Positions 8,942 to 17,685 of a stretch of DNA of 41,058 bases are shown piece by piece. The position numbers and the translations under genes were made by a program. How positions within the stretch are numbered: position 1 is the first letter of the stretch; each line of letters starts with the position of its first letter. The notes beneath the pieces are model-generated. The model ran no database searches. It saw only the letters and a list, made by a program, of their open reading frames with translations, and was not told the DNA's origin. This DNA is from Pseudomonadota bacterium (GTDB lineage: Bacteria; Pseudomonadota; Gammaproteobacteria; Burkholderiales; Burkholderiaceae_C), in NCBI GenBank assembly GCA_021846025.1, contig JAJZDV010000011.1:1-41058 (forward strand), read 5' to 3'.

Positions 8942-9092
8942 GGTGTTTGTCGGGTGCGTGAACGGAACCAGACACCAATTTAGTCCTGCAAGGGCCGGCT
9001 TGCACAGCGCCACATGGTGGGAGATCGGGCAACCACCGCCCAACCCGGGCATGGCCGGCTGCCGCAGCGCCTGCCGAAGATGGGGCGGCGCC

Positions 9093-9098
9093 TAAAAT
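9093..9098 (+). promoter_or_regulatory. Possible -10 element for alaS
   Basis: TAAAAT, 68 bases before the alaS ATG, is the only good -10-like hexamer in the 224-base gabD-alaS divergent region. No convincing -35 lies 16-18 bases upstream. Confidence 0.3.
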
Positions 9099-9165
9099 CA
9101 CCGTTTCGTCGGTGCGGGCTTGCGCGTGGCGGCCCCGTGTGCACCGACTCCACTCAGGTGTTTCG

Positions 9166-11928
9166 ATGAACGTTTCCGACATCCGCGAACAATTTCTGGC
9201 TTATTTCGAGTCGCAGGGTTCCACCCGCGTGGCGTCGTCTTCGCTCGTGCCGGGCAATGACCCGACGCTGCTGTTCACCAACTCCGGCATGGTGCAGTTC
9301 AAGGACGTGTTCCTCGGCCAGGACAAGCGTCCCTACACCCGGGCCACCACGGCGCAGCGCTGCGTGCGCGCCGGTGGCAAGCACAACGACCTGGAAAACG
9401 TCGGCTACACCGCGCGCCACCACACGTTTTTCGAGATGCTGGGCAACTTCAGTTTTGGCGACTACTTCAAGCGCGACGCCATCCGTTACGCCTGGGAACT
9501 GCTGACCACGGTGTACAAGCTGCCGGTCGACAAGCTGTGGGTCACGGTCTACCAGGACGACGACGAGGCTTATGCCATCTGGGCCGACGAGATGAAGGTG
9601 CCGTCCGGGCGCATCGTGCGCATCGGCGACAACAAGGGCGCGCGCTACGCCTCCGACAACTTCTGGCAGATGGCCGACACCGGCCCCTGCGGCCCCTGCA
9701 GCGAAATTTTCTACGACCACGGCCCGGACGTCTGGGGCGGACCACCCGGTTCGCCCGAGGCCGATGGCGACCGCTACATCGAGGTCTGGAACCTGGTGTT
9801 CATGCAGTTCGAGCGCAGCGTGGCCGAGGAAACGAACTTCGCCAGCGAGGTCGAGGCCCAGGCCGCCAAGGCCGATGCGGAGCGTGCCGGCACCATCGCC
9901 CTCGTCGCCCGCCAGGGCGACGCCTGGAAGCTGACCACATACGCCCAGAAACCGTTGCCGCGGCCTTGCGTGGACACCGGCATGGGGCTCGAGCGCATTG
10001 CCGCGGTGCTGCAGCATGTGCACAGCAATTACGCGATCGACCTGTTTCGCAAACTCATCCAGGCTGCCGGACGCGAAACCGGTTGTGCCGATCTTGGCCA
10101 TGTGTCGCTGAAGGTGATCGCCGACCACATCCGCGCCTGCGCCTTCCTCATCGTCGACGGTGTGATTCCGGGCAACGAAGGCCGCGGTTATGTCCTGCGC
10201 CGCATCGCCCGTCGCGCGCTGCGCCATGGCTACAAACTGGGCCAGCACCAACCGTTTTTCCACAAACTCGTTCCCGATCTGGTGGCCGAGATGGGCGCTG
10301 CCTACCCCGAACTGGTGCAGGCTTCCAACCGCATTCAAGACACTCTCGAAGCCGAAGAAAAACGTTTCGGCGAGACGCTGGAAAACGGCATGCGCATCCT
10401 GGAAGCCGAACTCGACGCCATGCGCGCACGCGGTGCATCCACGCTATCGGGTGACGTCGCCTTCGCGCTCTATGACACCTACGGCTTTCCGCTCGACCTG
10501 ACCGCCGACGTCTGCCGCGAACGCGATGTGGCGGTGGACGAAGAGGGTTTCGACGTGGCGATGGAGCGGCAACGCGAGCAGGCGCGCGCCGCCGGCAAGT
10601 TCAAGATGGCCGGCAATCTCGACTACAACGGTGCCGCCACCCAATTCCAGGGCTACGACCATCTGCAACTCGACGCCTGCACGATCCTGGCGCTGTATGT
10701 GGGGGGAACATCGGTGCAGCGTATGGAGGAAGGCGAGGAGGGCGTTGTGGTCCTGGACCGCACGCCGTTTTACGCCGAATCCGGCGGCCAGGTGGGCGAC
10801 TCCGGCGTGTTGTTCGAGGGCGACGCCTGCGGCCTGCGCTTTCTCGTCGCCGACACCCAAAAAATCCAGGCCGATGTCTTCGGCCACCATGGCCAGCTCG
10901 AAGTGGGCAGCCTGCATGTGGGCGAAACCGTGGCCGCGCGGGTGGACGCGCAACGCCGCCACGCCACCATGCGCAACCACAGCGCCACCCACCTGCTGCA
11001 CAAGGCGCTGCGCCTGGTGCTGGGCGAGCATGTGCAGCAAAAAGGCTCGCTGGTCGATGCCGACAAGACGCGCTTCGACTTTGCCCACGACGCGCCGATT
11101 GCCGCCGAGGACATGCAGCGCATCGAGCGTTGGGTCAACGAGCAGATCCTGCTCAACACCGCCACTCGGGCGCGGGTGTTGCCCATCGAGGACGCCAAGA
11201 AAACCGGCGCGATGATGCTGTTCGGTGAAAAGTACGGCGACGTCGTGCGCGTGCTCGACATCGGCGACAGCCGCGAGCTTTGCGGCGGCACCCACGTGGC
11301 GCGCACCGGCGACATCGGCAGCCTGCGCATCATCAGCCAGAGCGCGGTGGCAGCCGGCGTGCGACGCGTGGAGGCCACCACCGGCATGAGCGCATTGCAA
11401 CTGGGCCAGCGCCAGAGCAGCGAACTGGCGGCATTGGCCGCCCTGCTCAAGACTCCGGAACACGCACTCGACGCCCGCGCCACGCAGTTGCTGGAACAAC
11501 TGCGTGCACTGGAAAAGGATCTGGCCGCGCTCAAGGCACAGCAAACAGCCATGCGCGGCGTGGAATTGGCCACGCAGGCACAGGACATGGGTGGCGTCAA
11601 GTTCCTCGCTGCCCGTCTGGATGGTGCCGACGCCACGGCGCTGCGCCGTGTGGTGGAGCTTCTCAAGGTCAGGCTCAAGTCCGCCGTGGTGCTGTTGGCC
11701 AGCATCGAGGGCGACAAAGTGCAACTGGCCGCGGGCGTGACCCAGGACCTGACGGCGCGTATCAAGGCGGGCGAACTGGTCAGCATCGTGGCGCAGCAAG
11801 TGGGCGGCAAGGGCGGCGGCCGGCCAGACTTCGCCATGGCCGGCGGCAGCCAGCCCCAGGCGGTGGAGGCCGCGCTCGCCGTCGGGCACGCTTTCGTCGC
11901 GCAGCGCCTGGTGGTGCAATCGGCCTGA
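9166..11928 (+). CDS. alaS: Alanyl-tRNA synthetase
   Basis: This 920-residue class II enzyme charges tRNA-Ala with alanine and edits mis-charged Ser/Gly. The catalytic domain is intact ([45 protein letters not shown]). The editing domain has HSATHLL and CGGTHV, which supply the zinc-binding His and Cys residues, and the C-terminal domain ends in [18 protein letters not shown] 9166 gives the usual [11 protein letters not shown]-type start with an AGGTG site in front. The protein is longer than the roughly 875 residues usual in proteobacteria. The excess is largely an insertion at about residues 219-263, between [11 protein letters not shown] and LPRPCVDTG, described as a finding. The gene is followed by coaBC after 17 bases, probably in one operon. 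Confidence 0.97.
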   Translation: MNVSDIREQFLAYFESQGSTRVASSSLVPGNDPTLLFTNSGMVQFKDVFLGQDKRPYTRATTAQRCVRAGGKHNDLENVGYTARHHTFFEMLGNFSFGDYFKRDAIRYAWELLTTVYKLPVDKLWVTVYQDDDEAYAIWADEMKVPSGRIVRIGDNKGARYASDNFWQMADTGPCGPCSEIFYDHGPDVWGGPPGSPEADGDRYIEVWNLVFMQFERSVAEETNFASEVEAQAAKADAERAGTIALVARQGDAWKLTTYAQKPLPRPCVDTGMGLERIAAVLQHVHSNYAIDLFRKLIQAAGRETGCADLGHVSLKVIADHIRACAFLIVDGVIPGNEGRGYVLRRIARRALRHGYKLGQHQPFFHKLVPDLVAEMGAAYPELVQASNRIQDTLEAEEKRFGETLENGMRILEAELDAMRARGASTLSGDVAFALYDTYGFPLDLTADVCRERDVAVDEEGFDVAMERQREQARAAGKFKMAGNLDYNGAATQFQGYDHLQLDACTILALYVGGTSVQRMEEGEEGVVVLDRTPFYAESGGQVGDSGVLFEGDACGLRFLVADTQKIQADVFGHHGQLEVGSLHVGETVAARVDAQRRHATMRNHSATHLLHKALRLVLGEHVQQKGSLVDADKTRFDFAHDAPIAAEDMQRIERWVNEQILLNTATRARVLPIEDAKKTGAMMLFGEKYGDVVRVLDIGDSRELCGGTHVARTGDIGSLRIISQSAVAAGVRRVEATTGMSALQLGQRQSSELAALAALLKTPEHALDARATQLLEQLRALEKDLAALKAQQTAMRGVELATQAQDMGGVKFLAARLDGADATALRRVVELLKVRLKSAVVLLASIEGDKVQLAAGVTQDLTARIKAGELVSIVAQQVGGKGGGRPDFAMAGGSQPQAVEAALAVGHAFVAQRLVVQSA

Positions 11929-11945
11929 GCGTGAGCAACCCCGGC

Positions 11946-13166
11946 ATGAGTACCTCCATCCAGCCATCGCGCCACATCCTTCTGGGTGTGAGCGGCGGTG
12001 TCGCGGCCTACAAGGCCTGCGAACTGGTGCGCCTCCTGACCAAGGCCGGTCACACCGTGCAAGTGGTGATGACCACGGCGGCCACCCATTTTGTCGGGCC
12101 GGCCACTTTGCAGGCGCTCTCGGGCCGCCCGGTGGCTCTGGACCAATGGCAGCCGTTGGTGGCCAACGGCATGGACCATATCGACCTGGTGCGTGCGGCC
12201 GATGTGCTGGCGGTGGTTCCGGCCAGCGCCGACTGCCTCGGCAAGGCCGCCAACGGTCTGGGCGACGACCTGCTCTCCACCCTGGTGCTGGCGCGTGGCG
12301 CCGTGCCCACAATGTTCGCCCCGGCGATGAACCGCGAGATGTGGGCCAACGCAGCGGTGCAGCGCAATGTGCGGCGCCTGCGTGATGACGGTGTGCACAT
12401 GGCCGGCCCGGCCAGCGGTGCGCAGGCCTGTGGCGAGGTGGGCGAGGGCCGCATGCTGGAGCCCGGGCACATCGTGCTCGAACTCGAGGCCTTGTTCCAG
12501 CCGCGGCAACTTGTCGGGCGCCGGGTGTTGATCACCGCGGGTCCGACGTTCGAGCCCTGGGATGCGGTGCGCGGCCTCACCAACCGCTCCAGCGGCAAGA
12601 TGGGCTGGGCTCTGGCGCGGGCCGCCTGGGAGCAAGGGGCTGAAGTCACCCTGGTGGCTGGGCCCACCGCCCTGCCGCCGCCCTATGGCGTGCGCCTGCT
12701 GCCGGTGGAAACGGCCTTGCAGATGCGCGCCGCCGTGCTGGCCGCGCTGCCCGCTGTGGATGTGTTCATCGCCGCCGCCGCTGTGGCCGACTGGCGGCCT
12801 TCCCAAGCGCATGCCGGCAAGCTGAAGAAGCAGCCCGATCAGCCGCCGCCGGTGCTGCAGCTCGACACCAATCCCGACATCCTGGCCGAGGTTGCCGCTC
12901 GGGCGGATGCGCCCTATTGCGTGGGCTTCGCCGCCGAGGCGGACGATCTGCTGGCCAACGCCCAGGCCAAGCGCAAGCGCAAGGGCGTCCCGCTGCTGGT
13001 GGGCAATCTCGGCCCGCAAACCTTCGGCCGCGACGACAACGCCTGTGTGCTGATCGACGCCCACGGCGCCACCGACCTGCCTCGTGCCGGCAAGCTCGAA
13101 CTCGGCCGCCGCATCGTCAGTGAAATCGCGCTTCGTCTTCTCACTGGTTCCAATCCCCGTCCATGA
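11946..13166 (+). CDS. coaBC: Bifunctional phosphopantothenoylcysteine decarboxylase / phosphopantothenate-cysteine ligase
   Basis: This 406-residue CoaBC (Dfp) performs two successive steps of coenzyme A synthesis. The flavoprotein decarboxylase half (about 1-185) shows [14 protein letters not shown], the catalytic His78 in NGMDHIDLV, the PASAD motif at 92-96 and the active-site Cys162 in [14 protein letters not shown]. The ligase half starts near residue 190 with [14 protein letters not shown] and NRSSGKMG, and contains AAVADWRP and GFAAEAD. The start at 11946 fits the family. A GTG at 11931 in the same frame would add five residues and cannot be excluded. Its stop overlaps the dut ATG by four bases, the common coaBC-dut pairing. 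Confidence 0.96.
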   Translation: MSTSIQPSRHILLGVSGGVAAYKACELVRLLTKAGHTVQVVMTTAATHFVGPATLQALSGRPVALDQWQPLVANGMDHIDLVRAADVLAVVPASADCLGKAANGLGDDLLSTLVLARGAVPTMFAPAMNREMWANAAVQRNVRRLRDDGVHMAGPASGAQACGEVGEGRMLEPGHIVLELEALFQPRQLVGRRVLITAGPTFEPWDAVRGLTNRSSGKMGWALARAAWEQGAEVTLVAGPTALPPPYGVRLLPVETALQMRAAVLAALPAVDVFIAAAAVADWRPSQAHAGKLKKQPDQPPPVLQLDTNPDILAEVAARADAPYCVGFAAEADDLLANAQAKRKRKGVPLLVGNLGPQTFGRDDNACVLIDAHGATDLPRAGKLELGRRIVSEIALRLLTGSNPRP

Positions 13167-13615
13167 CCCTGCCGATCGAAGTCCGACTGCTTGACCCTCG
13201 CCTGCGTGAACAACTTCCCGCTTACGCCACTCCCGGCGCTGCCGGCATGGATCTGCGCGCCTGCATCGACGCTCCTCTGGTGCTCGCACCCGGCCAGGCG
13301 GAGTTGATTGCAAGCGGGTTGTCCATCCACGTCGCCGATCCGGGGTATGCCGCTTTCATCCTGCCGCGTTCCGGTCTGGGTCACAAGCACGGCATCGTGC
13401 TGGGCAACTTGGTGGGCTTGATCGACGCGGATTACCAGGGCCCGCTGATGGTGAGCTGTTGGAATCGTGGCACGTTGCCCTACACCGTGCAGCCCTTCGA
13501 GCGCATCGCCCAACTGGTCATCGTGCCGGTGGTGCAGGCGCAGTGGCGGGTGGTCGATGCCTTCGCGCCGAGTGCGCGCGGCGAAGGTGGTTTCGGCTCC
13601 ACCGGCCAAGGCTGA
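13163..13615 (+). CDS. dut: Deoxyuridine 5'-triphosphate nucleotidohydrolase (dUTPase)
   Basis: This 150-residue homotrimeric dUTPase converts dUTP to dUMP and pyrophosphate, keeping uracil out of DNA and feeding dTMP synthesis. All five family motifs are visible: [10 protein letters not shown] near 25, [35 protein letters not shown], and the C-terminal glycine-rich GEGGFGSTG that closes over the substrate. The length is normal for the bacterial trimeric type. It is translationally coupled to coaBC through an ATGA overlap at 13163-13166 and is followed 20 bases later by a DUF2062 gene on the same strand. Confidence 0.97.
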   Translation: MTLPIEVRLLDPRLREQLPAYATPGAAGMDLRACIDAPLVLAPGQAELIASGLSIHVADPGYAAFILPRSGLGHKHGIVLGNLVGLIDADYQGPLMVSCWNRGTLPYTVQPFERIAQLVIVPVVQAQWRVVDAFAPSARGEGGFGSTGQG

Positions 13616-13635
13616 GCCAGGCGTCGGCGCTTCGC

Positions 13636-14187
13636 ATGGCCCGCAAGTACGCTCGCGCGATGGCTGCACGTTTCGACGCGATGCGCGAGCACGCGCTGCT
13701 GCGGCCATTTGCCAGATATCTGGCGCATCCTGCGCTGTGGAGCCTGCATCGGCGCAGCGTTGCGCTCGCCGTGGCGGCCGGCATGTTCGGTGGGCTGATT
13801 CCCGGACCCCTGCAAATGCTGACAGCGGGGATTCTCGCCGTGCTGTTGCGCTGCAACTTTCCGATCGCCCTGGTCACCACGCTGTACTCCAACCCCTTGA
13901 CCATCGTGCCGCTTTACCTGGCGGCCTACAAACTGGGCAGTTGGGCCACCGGTTCGGGCGGCAAGACCGCGCTGCTGCCCTTGCCACAATTTGACTGGAC
14001 CCGGATGGCCGATTCCACCCGCGCCATGATGCAGTGGGCCATCGGCCTGGGTGAGCCCCTGCTCGTGGGATTGCCGCTGCTGGCGGTCTTGCTCGCGTTG
14101 GTCGGGTATGCCGTGGTGCGGGTGGGTTGGAACTGCTCCATACGCCGGCAGTGGCGTCGGCGCCGCGCCGCGCGCCTCAGCCGCTGA
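13636..14187 (+). CDS. DUF2062 membrane protein
   Basis: This 183-residue protein has the DUF2062 layout: a basic N-terminus, SLHRRSVALAVAAGMFGGLIPGPLQM near residue 34, the segment RCNFPIALVTTLYSNPLTIVPLY, and a final hydrophobic helix with a very basic tail. Three to four hydrophobic segments suggest an inner-membrane protein. The GxIPGPxQ and NPLT motifs are hallmarks of the family, whose function is unknown. ATG 13636 is selected because the upstream in-frame extension overlaps dut without family similarity. It probably ends the alaS-coaBC-dut transcription unit. It converges on the FKBP gene with a gap of 11 bases. Confidence 0.82.
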   Translation: MARKYARAMAARFDAMREHALLRPFARYLAHPALWSLHRRSVALAVAAGMFGGLIPGPLQMLTAGILAVLLRCNFPIALVTTLYSNPLTIVPLYLAAYKLGSWATGSGGKTALLPLPQFDWTRMADSTRAMMQWAIGLGEPLLVGLPLLAVLLALVGYAVVRVGWNCSIRRQWRRRRAARLSR

Positions 14188-14198
14188 GGCCGGCGGGA

Positions 14199-14717
14199 CT
14201 AACTGACGTCGCGCGGCATGCCGGCGAAGAACATGCCGTTGTCGACATCATCGAGGTGGGCGCTTTGTGCCTCGCGTTCGTCCGGGTCCGGCTCACGCAC
14301 TTCCAGAATGGTGTAGCGCACGCGCAAGGCCATGCCGGCCAGTGGGTGGTTGCCATCGAGCACCACTTTGTCTTCGGCGATGTCGGTCACGGTGTACAAG
14401 GTGCCCGGCGCACTTGGCGCGCAGCCTGCGGGCAAATGTTCGAACTGCATGCCGGGCTCGAGCACGTCCGGAAACAGCGTGCGCTCTTCGAGTCGCAGGA
14501 GATCGGGCTCGTAATCGCCGAATGCGTCGTGCGGTTCGATTTGCAATTGACCACTGTCCCCGGCCTGCTTGCCGATCAGGTCTTGCGAGATGGCTGGCAG
14601 AAGATCGGCACCACCGACGTAAAAGTCGGTGCCGCCTTCCTGCTCGGCAATGGGTTCGTTCTGAGCGTCGGTCAGATGCCAGGAGAGGGACACAACGGTA
14701 TCGGGAGCGGCTTGCAT
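14199..14717 (-). CDS. FKBP-type peptidyl-prolyl isomerase, SlyD-like
   Basis: This 172-residue protein belongs to the SlyD/FkpB branch of FKBP prolyl isomerases, which speed cis-trans proline isomerisation and act as chaperones. It starts with the beta-strand pattern APDTVVSLSWHLTDAQ. A GGxDFYVGGADLLPAISQDLIGK segment and the insert-in-flap region follow, then the diagnostic DGNHPLAGMALRVRYTILEV. The C-terminus lacks the His/Cys-rich metal-binding tail of E. coli SlyD. ATG 14717 is preferred; an in-frame GTG at 14759 would add 14 residues. Neither has a strong Shine-Dalgarno. No signal peptide is visible, so it is probably cytoplasmic. Confidence 0.88.
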   Translation of the reverse strand: MQAAPDTVVSLSWHLTDAQNEPIAEQEGGTDFYVGGADLLPAISQDLIGKQAGDSGQLQIEPHDAFGDYEPDLLRLEERTLFPDVLEPGMQFEHLPAGCAPSAPGTLYTVTDIAEDKVVLDGNHPLAGMALRVRYTILEVREPDPDEREAQSAHLDDVDNGMFFAGMPRDVS

Positions 14718-14905
14718 GACGGAAACGTGCGGAATGCGGGCTGTCAAAATGGATGGCACGAGGCGCGCACGGGCACAGCCACAACAGGTTCAGACTGCAA
14801 GCTTAGCGTCTGCTCGCCTGAAAGCTAAACTCGAACGCAGAAATTCTGGGCGGGAGGTCAACCCGGCCGCATCAGCCTCCACGCACCACCTCAGTACAGT
14901 CCGGC

Positions 14906-16069
14906 ATGCATCACCACATCCAACCCGCATCCTGGCCCATGGCCGGCATCGCTCCCGAGCGGTTTCTGCAGCACCATTGGCAACGCAAGCCGTTGCTTGT
15001 GCGCCAAGCCATCCCGGGTTTCAAACCCTTGTTGAGCCGGGCCGAGTTGTTCGATCTCGCCTGTGACGACGCGGTCGAGTCGCGGCTGATCCGGCGCCAG
15101 GCTTCCGGTCAATGGGACCTCCGCCACGGTCCTTTCTCCCGCCGCAATCTGCCCGTCTTGCGACAGCCCGACTGGACTCTGCTGGTGCAGGGAGTCGATG
15201 CACTGGATGATGCAGTTGCCGAGTTGCTCGCCAGGTTTCGCTTCATCCCCGATGCGCGCCTGGACGACGTGATGATTTCCTGGGCAAGCGACGGGGGTGG
15301 CGTGGGCCCGCATACCGATGCCTATGACGTGTTCTTGCTGCAGGCCGAAGGGCGCCGCCGCTGGCGCATTGGTCCGGTTCGCAAGCCACGCTTTGAGCCC
15401 GACCAGCCCTTGAAGCTACTCGTGGACTTCACCCCCGACACCGACTGCCTGCTCGACCCAGGCGATCTGCTCTACCTGCCCCCAGGCTGGGGCCATGATG
15501 GCATTGCCGTCGGCCCCTGCATGACGTACTCCATTGGCTTTCGCGCACCACCTGCCGATGAACTGCTGCGGCAACTGCTCTGGAAACTGGCGGATGACCT
15601 CAAGCCCGGGCCGCGCTACAGCGACCGGGGCCAGATCGACGCGCTTGCAGCAAGAACGCCCGCGCGCTTGCCGGGGGCGATGGTCGATTTTTTGCAGGCC
15701 GCATTTGCCCAGCTCAAGCCTGGCAAGCGCGAGTTCGAAGCCGCGCTTGGCGAATTGCTCACCGAGCCCAAGCAGCAAGTCTGGTTCGATCCCAGCAGGC
15801 AGTCCGCTGCACAACTGGCCCGCGCTTGCCGTCGCGGCGGGCTGCGTCTGGATCGATGCAGCCGCATGCTCTATGCCTCCACGAGCGTGTTGATCAATGG
15901 CGAGCGTCTCGCATGGCCGCTGGCCCGATCCAGCCTGTTGCGCCGATTGGCGGATCGACGCCAACTCAGCTCGCAGGAATGGAAGAACGCTACCGCACCC
16001 GAGCGGGCGGTGCTGCTGCAGTGGTGCGAGCAAGGATGGGCCCACCCGCTGACGCTGGCGGCGCACTGA
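14906..16069 (+). CDS. roxA: Ribosomal protein uL16 arginine hydroxylase (2-oxoglutarate oxygenase RoxA/YcfD)
   Basis: This 387-residue cupin/JmjC-type iron(II) and 2-oxoglutarate-dependent oxygenase follows E. coli YcfD closely. The N-terminal part has ERFLQHHWQRKPLLVRQA, and the barrel has DDVMISWASDGGGVGPHTDAYDVF in two overlapping short motifs. The iron-binding triad is predicted as His136, Asp138 and His197 (LPPGWGHDG). Then come TYSIGFRAPP and a C-terminal winged-helix-like region. YcfD hydroxylates an arginine of ribosomal protein L16. The length and the whole domain order agree with that family. No clear ribosome-binding site lies before ATG 14906. The next gene starts 19 bases after its stop. 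Confidence 0.9.
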   Translation: MHHHIQPASWPMAGIAPERFLQHHWQRKPLLVRQAIPGFKPLLSRAELFDLACDDAVESRLIRRQASGQWDLRHGPFSRRNLPVLRQPDWTLLVQGVDALDDAVAELLARFRFIPDARLDDVMISWASDGGGVGPHTDAYDVFLLQAEGRRRWRIGPVRKPRFEPDQPLKLLVDFTPDTDCLLDPGDLLYLPPGWGHDGIAVGPCMTYSIGFRAPPADELLRQLLWKLADDLKPGPRYSDRGQIDALAARTPARLPGAMVDFLQAAFAQLKPGKREFEAALGELLTEPKQQVWFDPSRQSAAQLARACRRGGLRLDRCSRMLYASTSVLINGERLAWPLARSSLLRRLADRRQLSSQEWKNATAPERAVLLQWCEQGWAHPLTLAAH

Positions 16070-16088
16070 TCGCTGCACGGCACAGAGC

Positions 16089-16562
16089 ATGAACTTCGAC
16101 GAGACCATCATTTCAGGCCGCAGCGCCTGGCAGCAGGCCATCACCGAGCTGTTGATGGCACCAGGGCCGACCGTCAGCATGTACAGCCCTGACTACGCCG
16201 ATTGGCCGTTGAACCAACTCGAACTCATCAAGGCCCTCGACGCCTGGGGCCTGCAGCGCCAGCATCCGGCCATCCGCATGTTGGCACGCCGCTTCGACGT
16301 CGTGCAGCGCGACCAGGTTCGCTTTGCGCAGTGGCGTGTGCGGTTCTCACACCTGATCGACTGCCGCGAATTGCCGGAAGACCTTCCCGCACCCGCCGAG
16401 TGTCTGCTCTTGCCTGACCGAGGACTCGAAGCAAGACCCAGTGACGGCCACCGCCGCGCATCGGTGTGCTCCGGAGGACGTCTTCATGCGGCGTTTGAAC
16501 GGTTTGACCAAGTCTGGGTCCTGTCGAATCCAGGTTTTCCGGCACATGTCCTTGGGTTGTGA
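16089..16562 (+). CDS. Uncharacterised protein downstream of roxA (DUF7931-like?)
   Basis: This 157-residue soluble protein has no signal peptide or membrane segment. The N-terminal half (RSAWQQAITELL, then TVSMYSPDYADWPLNQLELIKAL split by loops) resembles the first strand and helix of phospholipase-D-like folds, without HKD catalytic motifs. The C-terminus (HAAFERFDQVWVLSNPGFPA, LGL) recalls short uncharacterised Burkholderiales proteins now grouped as DUF7931; I am not certain of that assignment. It begins 19 bases after roxA on the same strand and is probably cotranscribed with it, but a role in ribosome modification would be speculation. The codon pattern and absence of stops across 474 bases support a real gene. 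Confidence 0.65.
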   Translation: MNFDETIISGRSAWQQAITELLMAPGPTVSMYSPDYADWPLNQLELIKALDAWGLQRQHPAIRMLARRFDVVQRDQVRFAQWRVRFSHLIDCRELPEDLPAPAECLLLPDRGLEARPSDGHRRASVCSGGRLHAAFERFDQVWVLSNPGFPAHVLGL

Positions 16563-16742
16563 ATTTTTCACAACAACATTGATTTTCTCAAATCGAGCTA
16601 CCGGGGGAAACCCGAGGACGCGCTATACTTCCGATTGAACTTGACATGGCCCTTGAGGCATGAGGGTTCATGCGTTTTACCATTCCCGGAATCCACCGAT
16701 TTCAATCGCCCGTTTGATCTGTCTGACGCTTTGAGGAAACAA

Positions 16743-16964
16743 ATGAAAAAGTCCCTTCTGTTGGCTTCCATGATCGCTGCCCTGGCCCTGGCAGCTTGCG
16801 GTAAGAAAGAAGAAGCTGCTCCTGCTGCTTCGGCTCCTGCCTCGGCTGCTGCACCTGCTGCTGCTTCGGCACCTGCTGCTGCTTCGGCACCTGCTTCGGC
16901 TGCTGCACCTGCTGCTGCTTCGGCGCCTGCTGCTTCGGCTCCTGCCAGCGCTGCCAGCAAGTAA
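16743..16964 (+). CDS. Small Ala/Pro/Ser-repeat lipoprotein
   Basis: This 73-residue protein starts with a lipoprotein signal peptide, MKKSLLLASMIAALALAAC, whose lipobox LAAC puts the acylated Cys at 19. A short charged linker GKKEEA follows, and the rest is almost entirely Ala, Pro and Ser. The ATG is preceded by GAGGAAACAA, a good ribosome-binding site, and the gene is closed by a strong terminator at 16997-17022. The mature part includes a 54-bp near-exact tandem duplication (16827-16934). Such proteins are usually taken as flexible envelope lipoproteins of unknown function. The frame, start and terminator are well supported. Confidence 0.82.
   Translation: MKKSLLLASMIAALALAACGKKEEAAPAASAPASAAAPAAASAPAAASAPASAAAPAAASAPAASAPASAASK
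16827..16934 (+). repeat. 54-bp tandem duplication inside the lipoprotein gene
   Basis: Two 54-base units (16827-16880 and 16881-16934) encode the same 18 residues, beginning ASAPASAAAP. They differ at only three synonymous third positions. A further partial copy (SAPASAAS) follows before the stop codon. Confidence 0.9.
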
Positions 16965-16996
16965 GCAACCTCGACGCGATTCTTTCGCATCGAACA

Positions 16997-17022
16997 AAAG
17001 CCAGCGCAAGCTGGCTTTTTTT
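16997..17022 (+). terminator. Intrinsic terminator of the lipoprotein gene
   Basis: Nine-base stem AAAGCCAGC, loop GCAA, GCTGGCTTT, running into a T-tract, 33 bases after the stop codon. Confidence 0.93.
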
Positions 17023-17101
17023 ATGGGTGCTTGCTGCCCCATGACGGGTTTCTCCGGGGCGTGGCCACAATTCGCGCCCATCTAGGCAAGCTGCAGGCAA
17101 G

Positions 17102-17137
17102 AAAAAAGCCCGCGTCAATGACCGCGGGCTATTTTTT
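17102..17137 (-). terminator. Bidirectional intrinsic terminator after rpmG
   Basis: AAAAAA, stem AGCCCGCG, eight-base loop, CGCGGGCT, ATTTTTT. It can act on both strands. On the minus strand it lies 35 bases after the rpmG stop and would end the rpmB-rpmG transcript; on the plus strand it backs up the lipoprotein terminator. Confidence 0.9.
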
Positions 17138-17171
17138 GCCGAGCCGTTGGCCCGGTGGGCAAGATCAAGAT

Positions 17172-17339
17172 TTATTTGATCTTGCCTTCCTTGTAGGAAA
17201 CATGCTTGCGCGCTACCGGATCGAATTTCATGATTTCCATCTTTTCCGGCTGGATGCGCTTGTTCTTGGTGGTTGTATAGAAGTGGCCGGTTCCAGCAGT
17301 GGATTCCAGCTTGATTTTTTCACGTCCGCCCTTAGCCAT
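17172..17339 (-). CDS. rpmG: 50S ribosomal protein L33
   Basis: This 55-residue ribosomal protein starts [20 protein letters not shown] and ends in [10 protein letters not shown]. It has the betaproteobacterial L33 pattern, with YTTTKNKR and [17 protein letters not shown]. It lacks the CxxC zinc-binding pairs, so it is the zinc-independent type. It lies 28 bases downstream of rpmB in the usual rpmB-rpmG pair and has an AGGA site before its ATG. It is too short to stand out by length alone, but the identification is firm. Confidence 0.96.
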   Translation of the reverse strand: MAKGGREKIKLESTAGTGHFYTTTKNKRIQPEKMEIMKFDPVARKHVSYKEGKIK

Positions 17340-17367
17340 GGTGATCAGTTCCTGTCCTGTTCAGTGC

Positions 17368-17601
17368 TCAGACTTCGCCGCGCGCGCGAAGATCGATCAG
17401 CACGGTGTCAATGCCGACTTTATCGATGAGGCGCAACCCGGCATTCGAGATGCGCAGGCGCACGAAGCGGTTCTCGCTTTCGACCCAGATTCTGCGGTAT
17501 TGCAGGTTGGGAAGGAAGCGACGCTTGGTTTTGTTATTGGCGTGGGAAACATTGTTACCCACCATCGGCGCTTTGCCAGTGACTTGACAGACCCGTGCCA
17601 T
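17368..17601 (-). CDS. rpmB: 50S ribosomal protein L28
   Basis: This 77-residue L28 has the N-terminus [23 protein letters not shown] and the basic [14 protein letters not shown] region, both characteristic. The start at 17601 is fixed by these motifs and a GGAG site about 8 bases upstream. It is the first gene of the rpmB-rpmG operon, behind a recognisable promoter at 17639-17666. It contains the single-Cys, zinc-free form of the protein. Confidence 0.97.
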   Translation of the reverse strand: MARVCQVTGKAPMVGNNVSHANNKTKRRFLPNLQYRRIWVESENRFVRLRISNAGLRLIDKVGIDTVLIDLRARGEV

Positions 17602-17638
17602 GGAGCACTCCGCTTGTATGGATGAAAATAAACCATCG

Positions 17639-17666
17639 ATTGTACAACGGTTCGGCTCCATTTCAA
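17639..17666 (-). promoter_or_regulatory. Sigma-70 promoter of rpmB-rpmG
   Basis: On the minus strand: -35 TTGAAA (17661-17666), 16-base spacer, -10 TACAAT (17639-17644). Both hexamers match five of six consensus bases. Transcription should start about 30 bases before the rpmB ATG. Confidence 0.72.
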
Positions 17667-17685
17667 AGACGGGTCCGGCCGAGCG

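Noticed and set aside
7418-8983. A 521-residue frame on the plus strand opposite gabD
   Set aside because: No recognisable motif; the minus strand has the complete aldehyde dehydrogenase active site.
16624-16646. TATACT and TTGACA hexamers upstream of the lipoprotein gene as a promoter
   Set aside because: They are in the wrong order and spacing for one promoter, and neither has a convincing partner hexamer.
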